Below, piece after piece: positions 54,383-63,517 of a DNA stretch of 64,000 nt. Position numbers and translations under genes: made by a program. The stretch is from Bog-756 sp963718405 (GTDB lineage Bacteria; Actinomycetota; Acidimicrobiia; Acidimicrobiales; RAAP-2). A model generated the notes under the pieces. It did not search any database, was not told the DNA's origin, and saw only the letters and a program-made list of their open reading frames with translations. The stretch covers positions 62,001 through 126,000 of the forward strand of contig CAVQYZ010000005.1 in assembly GCA_963718405.1 (NCBI GenBank), read 5' to 3'. Each line of letters starts with the position of its first letter. Positions within the stretch are counted from its first letter, which is position 1.

Positions 54383-55162
54383 CTAGAGGACCTTCAGTTG
54401 TTCGAGAAACTCGATGACCCGCTCGTAACCCTGACCTTCGTCGACCACGATCTCGCCCGAGGAACGGGCCTCGGCTTCGACCACCTGGGTGATCTCCTGG
54501 CGGGCGCCCGCGCTTCCGACCTGGGAGGCGTCCAATCCGAGATCGGCGATGGTGAGGGTCTCCACCGGCTTGGACTTGGCCGCCATGATTCCCTTGAACG
54601 AGGGGTAACGGGGCTCGACCACGCCCGCGGTCACCGTGACCACGGCGGGAAGCGGGCTCTCCACCTCGTCGTAGCCGGCCTCGGTCTGACGGTCGACCTT
54701 GACCGAATCGCCGGTGACCTCGACCTTTTTGGCGAAGGTGACCGAGGGCAGACCCAGCAGCTCGGCGATCTGCACCGGGGTGGTCCCGGTGTAGCCGTCG
54801 GTGGACTCGGTGGCAGCCAGGATCAGGTCCGGCTCGACCCGCTTGATGGCGGCGGCCAGCACCCGGGCTGTTCCGAGGGCGTCACTGCCGGCCAGGGCCT
54901 CATCACTGACCAGGATGGCCTTGGCCGCTCCCATGGCCAGGGCCGTGCGCAGGCCGGAGGTCTCCCCGTTGGGGGCCATGGACACCAGGGTGACATCGCC
55001 CCCGCCGGCCGCGTCGGCCAGCTGGAGAGCCATCTCCACCCCGTAGGAGTCGGAGTCGTCGAGGATCAGTTTTCCCTCTCGGACAAGGTTCTTCGTCCCC
55101 GGATCCAGGGCCGGCGGTGCGGCCGGATCGGGGATCTGCTTCACACAGACAACGACGTTCAT
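54383..55162 (-). CDS. etfB: electron transfer flavoprotein beta subunit
   Basis: 259 residues. MNVVVCVKQIPDPAAPPALD opens the family; DDSDSYGVEMALQLADAAGG and LRTALAMGAAKAILVSDEAL form the AMP-binding part, and AATESTDGYTGTTPVQIAEL is the signature near the FAD. It pairs with etfA. It is followed upstream, on the same strand, by the glycerophosphodiesterase gene. Confidence 0.96.
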   Translation of the reverse strand: MNVVVCVKQIPDPAAPPALDPGTKNLVREGKLILDDSDSYGVEMALQLADAAGGGDVTLVSMAPNGETSGLRTALAMGAAKAILVSDEALAGSDALGTARVLAAAIKRVEPDLILAATESTDGYTGTTPVQIAELLGLPSVTFAKKVEVTGDSVKVDRQTEAGYDEVESPLPAVVTVTAGVVEPRYPSFKGIMAAKSKPVETLTIADLGLDASQVGSAGARQEITQVVEAEARSSGEIVVDEGQGYERVIEFLEQLKVL

Positions 55163-55218
55163 GGGCGTGCATTGTTGTTGAAAAAGGCCTCTTGGACCAA
55201 TCGGGCCGCGATCCCAGG

Positions 55219-55944
55219 TCAGAACCCCGGGCCCCGGAGGTCACTCCGGCCGTAGCGCCCGGACCGCCCAGGACCACGTGGTCGGTGATGACCGTGTCCA
55301 CCCCGGCGGCGGCAGCACCTTCCAGTTGGGAGGGGTCGTTCACCGTCCAGGTGGCCACGGACAGCCCGGCCCGGTGGGCCTCCGCCACCAGCCCCGGATG
55401 GACCAGGTCCACGTGGGGGTGGAGGGCCGAGCACCCCCGTTCGAGAGCCAGGGCCAGCCCTGCCACCGGATCGAACCACGAGGTCAGGAGCAGCCCGGTG
55501 GCCAGGTCCGGGTGCACCGAGCGGACCACCCCCAGGGTGTCCGGCCAGAACGACGAGACCACCACGTCGGCAACCCGGCCCGCCGCCACCACCAGCTCCA
55601 CCACGTCCCGGGCCACCCGGTCCTCCGGGTCGAAACCGGGCTCGCCGGGCAGGTTCTTGATCTCGATGTTGACGGTGAGCCCGGCGCAGGCCTCGAGAGC
55701 GGCGGGCAGGAGCGGGACCCACGGGGGGAGGTCCGCCACCTTCAGCTCGGCCACCGGTCCCGGCCCCAGGGATCACCGGGTCGTGGTGGACGGCCAACCC
55801 GGCGTCCGAGGTCAACCGGACGTCCAGCTCGACCCCGTCGGCGCCCAGTTGACGGGCTCGGGCGAACGCTTCGAGGGTGTTCTCGATGATCCCACCGGAC
55901 CGGTCGGGGCTGCCCCGGTGGGCCAGAATCGCTATCGAACCCAT
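55219..55944 (-). CDS. glycerophosphodiester phosphodiesterase (frame break)
   Basis: About 240 residues. SIAILAHRGSPDRSGG with the catalytic His-Arg, then ENTLEAFARARQLGADGVEL and DVRLTSDAGLAVHHDPVI (metal ligands and second catalytic His) are in one frame. One extra base in the CCC run at 55759-55761 shifts to PVAELKVADLPPWVPLLPAA, LTVNIEIKNLPGEP and VATWTVNDPSQLEGAAAAGV. It hydrolyses glycerophosphodiesters to glycerol-3-phosphate. The exact end is unclear; the second frame stays open into etfB, so another break is likely near 55250. Confidence 0.85.
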   Translation of the reverse strand: MGSIAILAHRGSPDRSGGIIENTLEAFARARQLGADGVELDVRLTSDAGLAVHHDPVIPGAGTGGRAEGGGPPPVGPAPARRSRGLRRAHRQHRDQEPARRARFRPGGPGGPGRGGAGGGGGPGCRRGGLVVLAGHPGGGPLGAPGPGHRAAPDLVVRSGGRAGPGSRTGVLGPPPPRGPGPSGAGGGGPPGRAVRGHLDGERPLPTGRCCRRRGGHGHHRPRGPGRSGRYGRSDLRGPGF

Positions 55945-56096
55945 GTCGGCCGACCCTCCGCGCCCCTGGCCGGTCCGGGGCCGAAACCGGCCCGAATGAC
56001 GTGCGCCGGGCCCCAAAACTGCTTGCGTCCGAGGGTGCCGGTGATTACTCTAGTGAACGAACCCTGAACGGCCGGTGACTTTGTGGCGCCGAGCTA

Positions 56097-56112
56097 TGTG
56101 AAACGGATCACA
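56097..56112 (+). promoter_or_regulatory. CRP/FNR-type operator upstream of whiB1
   Basis: TGTGAAACGGATCACA is a perfect match to the TGTGA-N6-TCACA consensus of cAMP-receptor-protein sites, 34 bases before the whiB1 start. Mycobacterial whiB1 promoters are known to carry CRP (Rv3676) sites. The crp gene itself is not in the window. Confidence 0.75.
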
Positions 56113-56146
56113 AACTTAATTCGGGAACGGGAGCGGAGGAAACATC

Positions 56147-56437
56147 GTGGCTCTTATGTGGAACCGTACGGTCGAATGGGACGACAACGACTGGAGGCAG
56201 CTGGCCGCTTGTCGAAGCACGGAACCGGACCTCTTCTTCCCTATCGGCACCACCGGGCCGGCCGTCGATCAGATCGAGGCGGCCAAGCGGGTCTGCAACA
56301 GTTGTGACGCCATGGAGCCTTGCCTCGACTTCGCCCTGGCCACCAATCAGGAGTCGGGCGTGTGGGGCGGCACCTCGGAAGAAGAGCGGCGGAAGCTGCG
56401 CAAGGCCTGGCTGGCGGCCCGCCGACGGGCTTCCTGA
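56147..56437 (+). CDS. whiB1: WhiB-family transcription factor, WhiB1/WblE type
   Basis: 96 residues. Cys22, Cys50, Cys53 and Cys59 (the last three in CNSCDAMEPC) hold a [4Fe-4S] cluster; GVWGG (71-75) is the sigma-factor-binding loop, and RRKLRKAWLAARRR the DNA-binding basic tail. NDWRQLAACRSTEPDLFFPI and ALATNQESGVWGGTSEEE match WhiB1/WblE, the essential nitric-oxide-responsive member. The GTG start has GGAGG 8 bases upstream. It lies beside pdtaS as in mycobacteria. Confidence 0.95.
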   Translation: MALMWNRTVEWDDNDWRQLAACRSTEPDLFFPIGTTGPAVDQIEAAKRVCNSCDAMEPCLDFALATNQESGVWGGTSEEERRKLRKAWLAARRRAS

Positions 56438-56476
56438 CCGGACCCCCGGGGCTGACCTCCTCCGATCAGCCCGCTC

Positions 56477-58022
56477 CTACAGGCCGGCCCGCGGGGGCTC
56501 GAGTTCCACCGGTGGGAGCTCGATGGCCACCACCGTGCCGGGCTGACCGGGGTCGACGGTGCTCCGGCTCCGCATGGTGATGGTTCCCTCCAGCTGACTC
56601 CGGACCAGGTCGCGGACGATGGACAGCCCCAGGCTCTCCGAAGCGTCGATGTCGAATCCCTCCGGTAGCCCCGAACCGTCGTCGACCACCTCCAGGGTCA
56701 GGCTGTTGAGATCGTTGACCAGGTTGACCTGGACGTGACCGACCGGTTGGACCGAGCGGGAGTGCGACCCGTCAGCCTCGTCCTCCTCGACCTCGAGGAA
56801 GGCGTGCTCCACGGCGTTCTGCAGCAGCTCGGCCAGGACCACCGCCAGTGGGGTGGCCACGTCGGCCGGGACCTCGCCCAACCCCCCGGTGACCTCGAAG
56901 GTCAGTGGGCGCGACAGCACCACCGAGTCCTCGGCCATCCGGACCAACGACGTCACGATCTCCTCGAAGGGCACCTGGTCCCCGGGCTCACGGGAGAGGA
57001 TCTCGTGCACGATGGCGATCGACCGCACCCGGCGTTCGGCCTCGAAGAGCGCCACCCGGCCCCCGCCGGGCGGTAGCCGGCGGGCCTGCAGCCGCAGCAG
57101 GGCCGAGATGGTCTGCAGGTTGTTCTTGACCCGGTGGTGCACCTCCCGGATGGCCGCATCCTTGGACAGCAGGAGCCGGTCGAGGCGGCGGACGTCGGTC
57201 ACGTCACGCATCAGGACCAGGCATCCGGTGACATCGTCGGCGGCCAGCAGGGGGATGCAGTGCAACAGGACGGTCACGTCGGGCCGCCGCTCCACCTCTT
57301 CCACCACCGGCAGGGCCGAGGCCAGCGCCCACTCGATGGCCGACTCCTCGATGCCCAGGTCGGTGAGCCGCCGGCCCTCGGTCTGGGAGTACATACCCAT
57401 CCGGTGGAGGGCGTTGGTGGCGTTGGGGGAGGCATAGCGCACCCGGCCCTCTTCGTCGACCAGTACCACCCCGTCCCCGACCCGGGGGGCCTCCTCGGTG
57501 GCCACCTCCTCGCTGGGGAACGGGAAGGTCGACTCCGCCACCATCACCGCGAACCGCTCGAAGAGGTCGCGGTAGGTCCGCTCCAGATGTCCGGGGCGCC
57601 GGCCGGCGCCCGACGACAGCCGCACCAGCACCGCCACCGTGGTGCCCTCGCACCGGACCGGGATGCAGTGGAAGCGTACCGGCTCGTCGTCCGGATCGAG
57701 CACCAGCTCGCCGCGGTTGACCTCGCCCGACCTCGAAGGTGGCCACGGCCTGGGGCCACCGCTCGGTGCCGGCGGTCTCCCCCACCAGGTCGTGTTGGAC
57801 CACGGTGGCGCTGTTGGACGGTCGCATCTGTCCGAGGATCACCATCTCGGTGGCGTCTTCAGGGTTGTCCCGCAGGTGAGGCGCCACCGGGGCCAGCAGG
57901 ACCAGGTCGGAGAAGGACAGGTCGGCCAGGACCCCCCAGGTGCCCAGCAGTCGTTGGAGGTGACCCAGCTGCACATCGTCGAGATTGGTGCGCTCGAAGG
58001 CCAGCTCGGCCGGAGTGGCCAT
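56477..58022 (-). CDS. pdtaS: sensor histidine kinase PdtaS (frame break)
   Basis: About 515 residues. N-terminal GAF-like domain (LQRLLGTWGVLADLSFSDLV, then QMRPSNSATVVQHDLVGETA), PAS domain (GDGVVLVDEEGRVRYASPNA), then a HisKA_2 dimer domain with AAIREVHHRVKNNLQTISAL (phospho-His) and an HATPase part with VLAELLQNAVEHAFLE and DDGSGLPEGF. One extra base near 57727 splits the GAF part from the rest. With PdtaR it controls RNA-binding antitermination in mycobacteria. The upstream PHP frame runs into it without a stop (see findings). Confidence 0.92.
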
Positions 58023-58910
58023 CCTCAGCCGCCGTCCGGGCGGATCGACCGGGACCAGGTGGGGTCGGCGGCCACGGTAGGCCTGCAGCCGGCTGACGCC
58101 GGCTCCGTGCAGCAGGTCCCGCAGGTCGTCGGCCCGATCGGCCACATCGGGAAGGGAGTGGGCGTCCGAGGCCGTGGTCAGCGGGACCCCTTGTTCCACG
58201 AACCGCTTGAGCAGCGGCGGCGCCGGGTACTCCTCACCCACCGGCTTCCTCCACCCCGCCGAGGACAGCTCGGCAGCCATCCCCGAGCGCACCGCGGCCT
58301 CGGTGATCCGGTCGTAGAACTCGTCGGGCACCGCAGGCACCCTCCCGGCCACCTTGACCAGGTCGGGGTGGGCGAAGACATCACAGGCCCCCGAGGCTCC
58401 CAACTCCTCCATGGCCCGGGTGTACTCGTCCCACACCGCGTCGATGTCGCGCACGTCCCACTCCGCCATGACCAGGGGGTCGTTGAGGACGTCGAAGCGC
58501 CACGTCCCCAACCAGTGCACCGACCCCAACAGCACGTCGAAGGGGTAGCCGGCCAACAGCCCGGCCACCTCATCCATCCGGTCCTGGTAGTAGTCGACCT
58601 CGAGGCCCAGGACCACCGGGAGGCCCTCGGCCTTGACCGCCTCGACCACCTCCACGTAGGCGTCGAGGTCCACCCGGGCGTGGTGGTCCCAGTAGGCGGC
58701 CATGCCGGGCCGCAGGGCCTCGCCGGGGAGGTCGTTCCAGAACCCTCCCACCAGGTCGCGGGCCTGGGTGAAGCGGAACAGGTGCTCGGTCAGGGCGATT
58801 TCGGTCACCCCGGCCTCGACGGCGCGCTCGCAGTAGGCCGCCACCTGTTCCACCGTGGTCTCGGCGTCACTCTGCGAGTGGGGCCACAGATGGAGGTGGT
58901 AGTCGAGCAC
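58023..58910 (-). CDS. PHP-domain phosphoesterase (HisJ-like), in frame with PdtaS
   Basis: About 296 residues. It starts LDYHLHLWPHSQSDAETTVE (HxH zinc motif), then EIALTEHLFRFTQARDLVGG, VVLGLEVDYYQDRMDEVAGL, DVLLGSVHWLGTWRFDVLND and CDVFAHPDLVKVAGRV and, near the end, PLTTASDAHSLPDVADRADD, so all PHP metal ligands are present. Histidinol-phosphatase of the HisK type is a good guess. No stop codon separates it from the pdtaS start; a one-base change would give a TGA right before that ATG. Either a fusion or a masked gene end. Confidence 0.85.
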
Positions 58911-58932
58911 GTCTGTCCGGTCCCCGGCCCGT

Positions 58933-59577
58933 TCAGCCGGCCCGGCGGATGAGGGTGACCCCGTCCCTGACCGTGGTCTGGACCACCACCACCCGGGGGT
59001 CGGCGGCCAGGGCGTCGTTGAACCGACGGAGGGCCACGGTGTCAGCCGAGGTGTCGGAGGGATCGAGGATCCGTCCGCTCCACAGGGTGTTGTCGGCGGC
59101 GATGAGGCCACCGGGGGCCAGCTTGGGCAGGACCGCCTCGTAGTAGTCGGGGTAGGCCGCCTTGTCGGCGTCGATGAACACCAGGTCGAACGGACCGTCC
59201 ACGGTGGCGATGGTGTCGATGGCCGGGCCCAGGATCACCTCGATGCGATCGGCGTACGGGCTGGCGGCGATGTGCCGGCGGGCGAACTCGGCGTGGGTGG
59301 GCGAGATCTCACAGCTGGTGATCCTGCCGCCCGGGGCCAGCCCGGCCGCCATGGACAGGGCCGAGTAGCCGCCGAAGGTCCCGATCTCCAGCACCGACCG
59401 GGCCCCGAGGGCGAAGGTCAGCATCTCGAGGAACCGGCCCTCCAGCCGGCCGACCATCATCCCCGGGGACTGCAGCGTGGCCCGCAGGTCGGTGGCCAGC
59501 GCCTCGAGGAACTCGGGCGGGGCCGTGGTGTGCTCGGTGGCGTACGCCTCCACCTCGGGGTCGACGATGTCGGTCAT
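58933..59577 (-). CDS. O-methyltransferase (family 3, CCoAOMT-like)
   Basis: 214 residues. FLEMLTFALGARSVLEIGTF then GGYSALSMAAGLAPGGRIT is the SAM site; TSCEISPTHAEFARRHIAAS, PFDLVFIDADKAAYPDYYEA (metal-binding D and the ADK motif) and GGLIAADNTLWSGRILDPSD follow, as in caffeoyl-CoA O-methyltransferase-like bacterial enzymes. The acceptor is unknown. It is the gene before the PHP gene on the same strand. Confidence 0.93.
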   Translation of the reverse strand: MTDIVDPEVEAYATEHTTAPPEFLEALATDLRATLQSPGMMVGRLEGRFLEMLTFALGARSVLEIGTFGGYSALSMAAGLAPGGRITSCEISPTHAEFARRHIAASPYADRIEVILGPAIDTIATVDGPFDLVFIDADKAAYPDYYEAVLPKLAPGGLIAADNTLWSGRILDPSDTSADTVALRRFNDALAADPRVVVVQTTVRDGVTLIRRAG

Positions 59578-59643
59578 GGACGCATCGTAAGGCAGCCCGC
59601 CGGGGTCGGGACCGGGCCCGGCCGGGGGACACGCCGCTCGCTC

Positions 59644-60801
59644 CTACTCCCAGATCTGCTCCCCCAGCCTCAGCAGTCCGGAGAGGTCGTAGAGATCGGT
59701 GTCGAAGAACGGCACGGTGGCCAGGACGTCGGGGATGACCGAGAGCTGGGCCCGCTCCTCCATCTCCCGCAACGCCACCACCTGGAAGTTGAGGTAGCTG
59801 TCGGCCACCTCGGCCAGCACCCGGGCGATCTGGTCGGCGTCGCCCAGGGCCGGATCGACGGCGGCCAGGCCCGGGGCCAACTCCACGGCCAGGGCCGGGG
59901 CCCGATCCTTGATGGACTCGGCCAGCACGGCCCCGTCCGAGTCGCGCAGGTAGGCGGGCAGCACCTTGTTGAGCACGATGGCCCCCAGGTGGAGGCGGCG
60001 GGAGGTGAGCTGTTCGGCGAAGAACTCCGCCTCCCGGAGCGGCACCGCTTCCAGGGTGGACACCACCACGAAGGTGGTCCGGCGGTCCGACAGCAGCCGG
60101 CCCACCGACTCGGAACGCTCGACGAATCCGTCGTACATGGACTGGAAGAGGATGAAGAACTCGGAGATGTCGGCCAGGAATTCGGTTCCGAGGATCCGGT
60201 CGGCGATCTGGTAGAAGGGCTTGGTGGCCACGTTGACCAGGCGGGACCGGTAGGGGACGATCAGCCACCGCAGGAGGCGGGAGGAGAAGAAGTCGGCCAT
60301 CCGCTGGGGGGCGTCGAGGAAGTCGAGGGCGTTCCGGGTGGGCGGGGTGTCCACCACGATGAGGTCGTAGTCGCCCTCGGAGTGGATCTCGTACAGCCGC
60401 TCCATGGCGATGTAGTCGTGGCTCTGGACGAACCGCCCGGCGATGTTCTGGTAGAGCGGGTTGGCCAGAATCTCGTCCCGGGTCTGCTGGTCGGGGGCGT
60501 GCCGGCGGATCAGGTCGTCCCACGACTCCTTGGTGTCGAGCATGGCCGCCCACAGCTCGACCCCTGGGCTTGACCCCGGCGGCCCGGAAGGCCTCGTCAG
60601 GCACCCGGTGCTCGGTGTTGCCGATCCCGTCGAGGCCGAGGGCGTCGGCCAGCCGCTTGGCCGGGTCGACCGTGAGCACCAGCACCTTGCTGCCGTGGCG
60701 GACCGCAGCCATGACCGCGGCGGCGGCCGCGGTGGTGGTCTTCCCACCCCGCCCGGCCCGCAGGCCACCACGATCTCCTTGGTGGCCAGCAGTCCGTCCA
60801 T
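59644..60801 (-). CDS. ArsA-family ATPase, second copy (two frame breaks)
   Basis: About 386 residues. ATKEIVVACGPGGVG, one base later GKTTTAAAAAVMAAVRH (Walker A), VLVLTVDPAKRLADALGLDG, and after a second break near 60565 ELWAAMLDTKESWDDLIRRH, then DYDLIVVDTPPTRNALDFLD (Walker B). LHLGAIVLNKVLPAYLRDSD is the nucleotide-base site. The two breaks (60565, 60744) probably reflect errors. In mycobacteria two adjacent ArsA-like genes of this sort occur; a role in arsenite export is not implied. Confidence 0.88.
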   Translation of the reverse strand: MDGLLATKEIVVACGPGGVGRPPPRPPPRSWLRSATAARCWCSRSTRPSGWPTPSASTGSATPSTGCLTRPSGPPGSSPGVELWAAMLDTKESWDDLIRRHAPDQQTRDEILANPLYQNIAGRFVQSHDYIAMERLYEIHSEGDYDLIVVDTPPTRNALDFLDAPQRMADFFSSRLLRWLIVPYRSRLVNVATKPFYQIADRILGTEFLADISEFFILFQSMYDGFVERSESVGRLLSDRRTTFVVVSTLEAVPLREAEFFAEQLTSRRLHLGAIVLNKVLPAYLRDSDGAVLAESIKDRAPALAVELAPGLAAVDPALGDADQIARVLAEVADSYLNFQVVALREMEERAQLSVIPDVLATVPFFDTDLYDLSGLLRLGEQIWE

Positions 60802-61831
60802 CGACCCACCGCCGCCGGCCGCTTCCCCGTCCTTGGCCGAGCGGCCTCCGCGGCCCCGCCGTTCGACCCGTCGCTCGGCCATCAGTAGCCCGAGCTCCTC
60901 GCCCAGCGAGGCGGCCACCTGTCGGGTGGTCCGCAGCCCGTGGGACCGGGTGAACAGGTACGGCAGGTACAAGCAGGGGCACCGACCCGTCGATGCCCTG
61001 GCGGAGCCGGTCGAGATGGGTGGACCGGGTCCGGCGCATGGTCACGGCCAGGCGGGCCGCCTCCAACAGCGGGCCGGCGTCCCCGCCCACCAGCTCGTTC
61101 AGGCGCTCCGACGGCCCCGGGGTGACCAGGGCCTCGAACACCTGCTCCTCCTGGCGCCCGAAGAGCTCGGGCAGCACCCGGTTCACCACCACCGCCGACA
61201 GTTGCACGGTGGTCTCGTCCCGGACCCTTGCGGCCAACTCGATGGTTTCGTTGACCGGCATCTCCTCGGGGGTGCACACCGCCACCAGGCCGGTGGTCTG
61301 GCGGTCCGAGAGGATGTCGAGCAACCAGTCGGTCTGGGACCGGATGAGCCCCACCTTGACCAGGTTGTTGATGGTCTGGGGGGCGGCCAGCAGGCTGACG
61401 ATGTGGCCCGAGGCCGGCGCGTCCACCACCACCAGGTCGTAGTGGCGCTCGCGGACCTCGTAGACCGGCTTGCCCACCGTGAGGATCTCCCGGACCCCGG
61501 GCGCCGCGGTGGCCACGAAGTCGAACGCCTTGGCCAGGGGACCGATCCTGCCCACCACCGGGATGCGCAGCTGGAGTTTGAGGTACTCCCGCAGGGACGC
61601 CTCGGTGTCCATGGTCATGGCGAACAGACCGGGGAGGATCTCCCGCTCGTTGAAGCCGGTGGGCGACGCTTCGAAGAAGCCGGCCACGTCACCTTTGGCG
61701 TCGATCTCGCAGATCAACACCCGCTTGCCCCGCTGGGAGGCGAACAGGGCCAACGCCGAGGCCACCGTGGTCTTGCCCACGCCGCCCTTGCCGGTCACGA
61801 AGACCAGGCGGAGGTCGAGGAGCGCGTTCAC
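60802..61831 (-). CDS. ArsA-family ATPase, first copy (frame break)
   Basis: About 343 residues. RLVFVTGKGGVGKTTVASAL (Walker A), KRVLICEIDAKGDVAGFFEA, YDLVVVDAPASGHIVSLLAA (Walker B) and QLSAVVVNRVLPELFGRQEE are clear. One extra base at about 60970 shifts the frame; the end is YLPYLFTRSHGLRTTRQVAA and a glycine-rich tail. That frame continues into the second copy without a stop. The two may form a heterodimer or, if the sequence is right, a two-headed protein. Confidence 0.88.
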
Positions 61832-61903
61832 CGGCGGGTGTGGGCCCCGCCGGCGGTGCAGGGGCCGGTCACTGGCGCCGGACCCGGAACGGTGCCGACC
61901 CGA

Positions 61904-62140
61904 TCAGGAGATCCCGAAACCGACCCGCCGGTCAGAAGTCGGCGGGTCCAGCTCGACGTAGGCCACCTTGCCCACGGGCACCCCCACCTGGCGACCCTTG
62001 CGATCGGTCAGCCACAGAATGGTTCCGTCCTGGGCCAGGGCGTTCTCGATGTCGGCCAGGACCTTGTCGCGGTCCGCATCGTCGGGCAACTCGATGTCGA
62101 GCTCCTTCATCGACTGCACGATTCCGATACGCACGTCCAC
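61904..62140 (-). CDS. DUF3107 family protein
   Basis: 78 residues from a GTG with AGGAG 9 bases upstream. VRIGIVQSMKELDIELPDD, then VLADIENALAQDGTILWLTD and GRQVGVPVGKVAYVEL match the small actinobacterial DUF3107 family (TB9.4/Rv3208A type), of unknown function. It lies upstream of the ArsA pair on the same strand, 72 bases away. Confidence 0.9.
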   Translation of the reverse strand: MDVRIGIVQSMKELDIELPDDADRDKVLADIENALAQDGTILWLTDRKGRQVGVPVGKVAYVELDPPTSDRRVGFGIS

Positions 62141-62264
62141 CTGGCACGCTCCTCTCAGCGGGGCCCCGGCACGGCTGCCGGCTGCCGGGTGCTTCCGACC
62201 ATACAAGGTCCGGGACGACCAGCCGTCACAGCCGTCTGTCGCACCCATGGTGCACACTGGCCCG

Positions 62265-63458
62265 GTGGAACTGTATGGACAGGCCGGGGACGGACAGGAC
62301 GGGGACCGACCCCGGGGCGAGAACGAGCGGAACCGCCGCTGGGCTTCGACCATGGCCGGCCATGGCGGGCCGGGGGTCACCTTCGCCCACGCCGACAGCC
62401 ACGCCGGCACCGGCTGGCCCGGCCCCAACCCGGGCCTGGAGCGCCAGGCCCGGGAAGAGATCGACTTCGAGGGGCTGGCCCCGGCGGCCACCCGGGGCAC
62501 CGGGGCCGGAAACCGCCACCGGCCCGAGGAGCCCGACCGCTGGCGGACCTGCTTCGAGCGGGATCGGGACCGGATCCTCCACGCCCCGGCCTTCCGCCGG
62601 CTGGCCGGCAAGACCCAGGTCTTCGTGTTCCCCGACGACCACCAGCGCACCCGCCTGACCCACGCCCTGGAAGTGGCCCAGGTGGCCACGGGCATCGCCC
62701 GGGCCTGCCGGCTCAACGTGGCCCTGACCGAGGCCATCGCCCTCGGTCACGACTGTGGCCACGGCCCCGGGGGTCACGCCAGCGAGGACGCCCTGTCCCC
62801 GTACCTCGACGGGGGGTTCGACCATGCCCCCTGGGGGTCCGACGTCTCGTTGGCCCCCCTCAACCTCTGCGCCGAGACCCTCGACGGCATCCGCAACCAC
62901 TCGTGGTCCCGTCCGGCGCCGTCGACCCCCGAGGGGGAGGTGGTGAGCTGGGCCGACCGCATCGCCTACGTCTGCCACGACTTCGAGGATGCGGTGAAGA
63001 GCGGCATCGTGACCCCGTCAGCCCTCCCCGAGCTGGTCCGCCAGCGGTGCGGTGACCGTCGGAGCCAACAGCTGGGCACCTTCATCGACGCCATGGTGTC
63101 GTCGATCCTGGCCACCGGCCGGATCGGAATGGCCGACGAGCAGGCCGAGGCCCTGGCGGCCTTCCGGGCCAGCAACTACCAACACATCTACCTCCGGCCC
63201 AGCTCGGTGGCCCAGGGCCGCTCGGTGGTAGCGGTCCTGCAGGCCCTGGTGGACTACTTCGCCGACCGGCCCAACCTGATCCCCGACGGGGGTGGCCCCA
63301 CCGCCGGACTGACCGGTGGGGAACCCCTGGCCGTGCGGGCCGCGGTGGCCTACGTGGCCGGCATGACCGACCGGTTCGCCTTCAGCCAGGCCGTGGCCGT
63401 CCTCGGTTGGGATCCCGAAAAGCTGCCGGCCGGCATCGGTGTGACCAAACACTTCTGA
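62265..63458 (+). CDS. dgt: dGTPase-like HD-domain triphosphohydrolase
   Basis: About 397 residues. WRTCFERDRDRILHAPAFRR, LAGKTQVFVFPDDHQRTRLT and HALEVAQVATGIARACRLNV give the first His ligand; AIALGHDCGHGPGGHASEDA the HD pair, and WADRIAYVCHDFEDAVKSGI the last Asp. It splits dNTPs into nucleoside and triphosphate. The start is unclear: GTG at 62265 is used, but ATG at 62247 or 62352 are possible, and no Shine-Dalgarno is seen, so the message may be leaderless. It is divergent from DUF3107. Confidence 0.9.
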   Translation: MELYGQAGDGQDGDRPRGENERNRRWASTMAGHGGPGVTFAHADSHAGTGWPGPNPGLERQAREEIDFEGLAPAATRGTGAGNRHRPEEPDRWRTCFERDRDRILHAPAFRRLAGKTQVFVFPDDHQRTRLTHALEVAQVATGIARACRLNVALTEAIALGHDCGHGPGGHASEDALSPYLDGGFDHAPWGSDVSLAPLNLCAETLDGIRNHSWSRPAPSTPEGEVVSWADRIAYVCHDFEDAVKSGIVTPSALPELVRQRCGDRRSQQLGTFIDAMVSSILATGRIGMADEQAEALAAFRASNYQHIYLRPSSVAQGRSVVAVLQALVDYFADRPNLIPDGGGPTAGLTGGEPLAVRAAVAYVAGMTDRFAFSQAVAVLGWDPEKLPAGIGVTKHF

Positions 63459-63517
63459 TGGCGCCGCCCGGGCCGGGCCACCGCCGGGTGCGGTGGCCCG
63501 CCGGTAGTGTCGAATCA

